DNA of 64,000 bases, from contig CAWBTX010000005.1 of assembly GCA_963791905.1 (NCBI GenBank), positions 558,001-622,000 on the forward strand. The letters are read 5' to 3'. Origin of the DNA: Gaiellasilicea sp963791905 (lineage in GTDB: Bacteria; Actinomycetota; Thermoleophilia; Gaiellales; Gaiellaceae). The position numbers were made by a program, and so were the translations under genes. Positions 62,402-64,000 of the stretch are shown here, in pieces (position 1 is the stretch's first letter; each line of letters begins with the position of its first letter). Below the pieces are notes generated by a model that saw only the letters and a list, made by a program, of their open reading frames with translations, did no database searches and had not been told where the DNA came from.

Positions 62402-63115
62402 ATGAGCGAGTCGGACAGTCCCACCGTCGTTCTTGTTCACGGCGGATTCGTGGACGGCTCAGGCTGGCAGGGTGTTTACGAGCACCTGACCAAGGACGGC
62501 TACGACGTCAGCGTCGTCCAAAACCCGACGGTTTCGCTCGAGGACGACGCCGCCGTGACGCGTCGCGTCCTGGACAAGCAGGACGGCCCGACGATTCTCG
62601 TCGGCCACTCGTACGGCGGCGCCGTCATCACCGAAGCGGGCACGCACGAGAAGGTTGCAGGGCTTGTCTACATCGCAGCCTTCGTCCCCGACCAGGGCGA
62701 GTCGGTCAACAGCCTCATCGCAGGTTTCCCGACCGACGGGCCCCAGCCGCCGATCCTGCCGCCGCAGGACGGCTTCCTGCTCCTCGACCGCGAGAAGTTC
62801 CATGCCTCATTCGCGGGCGACCTGAGCGCCGAGCAGGCCGCGTTCATGGCCGACTCGCAGGTTCCGTGGGGCCTCGGCGCGCTTGGCGGCACGATCACCG
62901 ACGCCGCCTGGCGGAGCAAGCCGAGCTACTCCCTCGTGACCACCGACGACCACATGATTCCCCCGTCGGCGCAGCGCACGATGTCAGAGCGGGCGGGTTC
63001 GACCGTGATCGAGGTTGCAGGCAGCCATGCGATTTACGTGTCGAAGCCGGCTGCTGTGGCTGACTTCATCAAGACAGCAGTCAACGCGACGGTGCCTGCC
63101 GCGATCGGCGCATAG
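62402..63115 (+). CDS. Alpha/beta hydrolase
   Basis: A 237-residue hydrolase. The oxyanion block is TVVLVHGGFVDGSGWQGVYE, the nucleophile elbow is ILVGHSYGGAVITEAG with the serine in GHSYG. The acid is probably in VTTDDHMIPPSAQRTMSER and the histidine in IEVAGSHAIYVSKPAAVADF. The pattern is close to small esterases and hydroxynitrile-lyase-like enzymes often found in actinobacteria. AAGGAG precedes the ATG. A clear terminator follows after about 60 bases, so it is a single-gene unit. Confidence 0.9.
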   Translation: MSESDSPTVVLVHGGFVDGSGWQGVYEHLTKDGYDVSVVQNPTVSLEDDAAVTRRVLDKQDGPTILVGHSYGGAVITEAGTHEKVAGLVYIAAFVPDQGESVNSLIAGFPTDGPQPPILPPQDGFLLLDREKFHASFAGDLSAEQAAFMADSQVPWGLGALGGTITDAAWRSKPSYSLVTTDDHMIPPSAQRTMSERAGSTVIEVAGSHAIYVSKPAAVADFIKTAVNATVPAAIGA

Positions 63116-63172
63116 CGCTTTCGAGCTTGGAGAAGCACAGCTAGGCGGAGCTGGCAGCACTTCCCTACGGAG

Positions 63173-63200
63173 AGAGCCCCGGAAACGGGGCTCTTTCGTT
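63173..63200 (+). terminator. Rho-independent terminator after the alpha/beta hydrolase
   Basis: AGAGCCCCG (63173-63181) and CGGGGCTCT (63186-63194) form a perfect nine-pair stem with a GAAA tetraloop, followed by TTTCGTTCCG. Confidence 0.88.
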
Positions 63201-63238
63201 CCGTCCGTTCACTTGCCACGAGCAAGACGACGAACTTC

Positions 63239-63793
63239 CTATCGCGCGAGCGGCCCTTCGTCTGAGTCGCCCCTCAACTGCGGGCTGAACTGCGTGGTGT
63301 GGAAGGGAGACGCAGATGAAGTGGCTAGTTGTTGGTGCGGCTCTTGCCGGACGTGGCTGTGGCGTTGTTCGGGATTCCGCGAGAGAGCAAGGTGAAGCCC
63401 GTAGAGGCTGTGCAGGTTCAGGCTGCGGCGCCGGCCCTTCCGAGTGAGTCGGCCGAACCCGTCGTCGGTCGAGCTCCGAAGCCAAGGCTGCGAACGCCGC
63501 GGCGTCCATCTTCGGCGGAGCCGTGTCAGCAGGAGAACGACGAAAGCAGCCACCGCGATGACGAGCCGGATGAAGACGAGAGTCCCGCTTCCTGTCCGGA
63601 CGCCGGGGACGAGAGAGAAGGCGACGAGCGTGAAGCCGATGAGAACGAGGCTCGTGAGGATCAAGCCGGCGACGATGAGGCACCTGACGGCAAGGATGAT
63701 CAGGCGGGCGACAGTGATGGTTCGGGCGACTGATCCTGAACTCTCAGCGCAATCGAGGAGATCCTCGAAAGACGACTGCCAGGCCGCGGCCAC
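63239..63793 (-). CDS. Small membrane protein; C-terminal part uncertain
   Basis: The frame encodes two strongly hydrophobic segments, LIILAVRCLIVAGLILTSLV with LIGFTLVAFSLV and then LVFIRLVIAVAAFVVLLLTR, separated by VPGVRTGSGT. After about residue 95 the sequence becomes a serine/arginine-rich tail without obvious character, which may be read-through after a frame error. An opposite-strand frame is acidic and repetitive and I regard it as the shadow. No family recognised. Confidence 0.45.
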   Translation of the reverse strand: MAAAWQSSFEDLLDCAESSGSVARTITVARLIILAVRCLIVAGLILTSLVLIGFTLVAFSLVPGVRTGSGTLVFIRLVIAVAAFVVLLLTRLRRRWTPRRSQPWLRSSTDDGFGRLTRKGRRRSLNLHSLYGLHLALSRNPEQRHSHVRQEPHQQLATSSASPFHTTQFSPQLRGDSDEGPLAR

Positions 63794-63808
63794 GCAACTG
63801 CCGTGAGG

Positions 63809-63829
63809 CGCGCCGCCGCCGGCGGCGCG
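63809..63829. terminator. GC-rich hairpin near the multicopper oxidase 3' end
   Basis: CGCGCCGCC and GGCGGCGCG pair perfectly around GCC. It lies about 40 bases after the oxidase stop on the minus strand. There is no T tract, so termination is uncertain. Confidence 0.35.
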
Positions 63830-63869
63830 GAGTCAGCGTTCTGCTCGTCGGGCGAGCCGCAACCGCCGC

Positions 63870-64000
63870 TCAGGCCATGAATGGCATGAGCTCCGAGGGC
63901 ATCGTCACGAACGGCCGCATCATGTCGCGATCCTCGTGTTCGAGGATGTGGCAGTGGTACATGTAGCGGCCGCTGTAGGCCGTGAAGCGGACGGCGATCT
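63870..64000 (-). CDS. Multicopper oxidase, C-terminal fragment at window edge
   Basis: The last 42 codons of a gene that enters from beyond the window. The segment RYMYHCHILEHEDRDMMRPF is the C-terminal copper signature HCHxxxHxxxxM, which supplies a type 3 pair, the type 1 cysteine and histidine and the axial methionine. The protein ends VTMPSELMPFMA, with the stop at 63870. Such enzymes are usually secreted or periplasmic laccases, bilirubin-oxidase-like or cuprous oxidases. The N-terminus and signal peptide cannot be seen. Confidence 0.9.
   Translation of the reverse strand, partial: IAVRFTAYSGRYMYHCHILEHEDRDMMRPFVTMPSELMPFMA

Noticed and set aside
63329..63733. An acidic plus-strand frame of 134 residues.
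   Set aside because: It is low-complexity (repeated D, E, A) and exactly antisense to two clear transmembrane segments, so it reads as their shadow.
1..64000. CRISPR array, prophage, transposon or restriction-modification island.
   Set aside because: I found no regularly spaced direct repeats, transposase, integrase, phage structural gene or endonuclease; the lone methyltransferase is not enough.

Overview
The window is very GC-rich chromosomal DNA with bacterial gene spacing: start/stop overlaps of the ATGA or GTGA type, many GTG starts, and two tRNAs without encoded CCA. The content points to an actinobacterium: a split three-gene proton transhydrogenase, an Lsr2-like small protein, a eukaryotic-type topoisomerase IB, a baeRF-like protein and numerous leaderless promoters. 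A Thermoleophilia-like lineage is my guess; no rRNA or other decisive marker is present. At least 27 apparent single-base frame breaks interrupt otherwise conserved proteins, so the sequence looks like an imperfectly polished assembly. I annotate each interrupted protein as one gene and give the break positions. I see no phage, insertion sequence, CRISPR array or plasmid feature.

Region by region. 1-4.6 kb: end of the protease HtpX, a solitary DNA methyltransferase, and the ComM-like ATPase/DprA pair. 4.6-10.4 kb: two tandem FAD oxidoreductases of the phytoene-desaturase/PYROXD2 type, divergent from two GcvT-fold proteins, the first resembling the DMSP demethylase DmdA. 10.3-15.1 kb (minus): isocitrate-dehydrogenase-like gene, pntAa, pntAb, pntB and an ornithine-cyclodeaminase-like gene, a probable NADPH-balancing operon. 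15.2-25 kb (plus): topoisomerase IB, an Lsr2-like protein, an AddB/AddA helicase-nuclease pair, two paralogous phosphodiesterases and endonuclease III. 25-31 kb: alpha/beta hydrolase and TetR, a zinc-ribbon PAS protein, thioredoxin reductase, a baeRF-like protein, RmuC and a DUF3105 membrane protein. 31-39 kb: tRNA-Leu, Glu/Leu-type dehydrogenase, CBS protein, two unlisted small genes, a REC-GAF-GGDEF-REC-HD-GYP c-di-GMP protein, a membrane-tethered ECF sigma factor, exopolyphosphatase and initiator tRNA.

39-50.7 kb is the most coherent accessory locus. It holds an SDR/MaoC/amidohydrolase operon, a MarR regulator, an exported DUF6351 protein and an operon of a branched-chain-amino-acid-type ABC importer plus acyl-CoA ligase. 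Similar inverted repeats (ATCAGG-N3-CCTGA) lie in two divergent promoter regions of this locus, so one regulator may control uptake and CoA-dependent breakdown of an unidentified carboxylate or ester.

51-64 kb: LuxR/TPR regulator, SAM methyltransferase, SRPBCC/FAD-monooxygenase pair, a large class III cyclase-ATPase-TPR protein, VOC protein, secreted CAP and SGNH proteins, a PadR/HAAS pair with an apparent self-operator, an alpha/beta hydrolase, a small membrane protein and the C-terminus of a multicopper oxidase.

A window-wide signal is a TANNNT element placed 6-9 bases before the start codon of many first genes, which implies widespread leaderless transcription.
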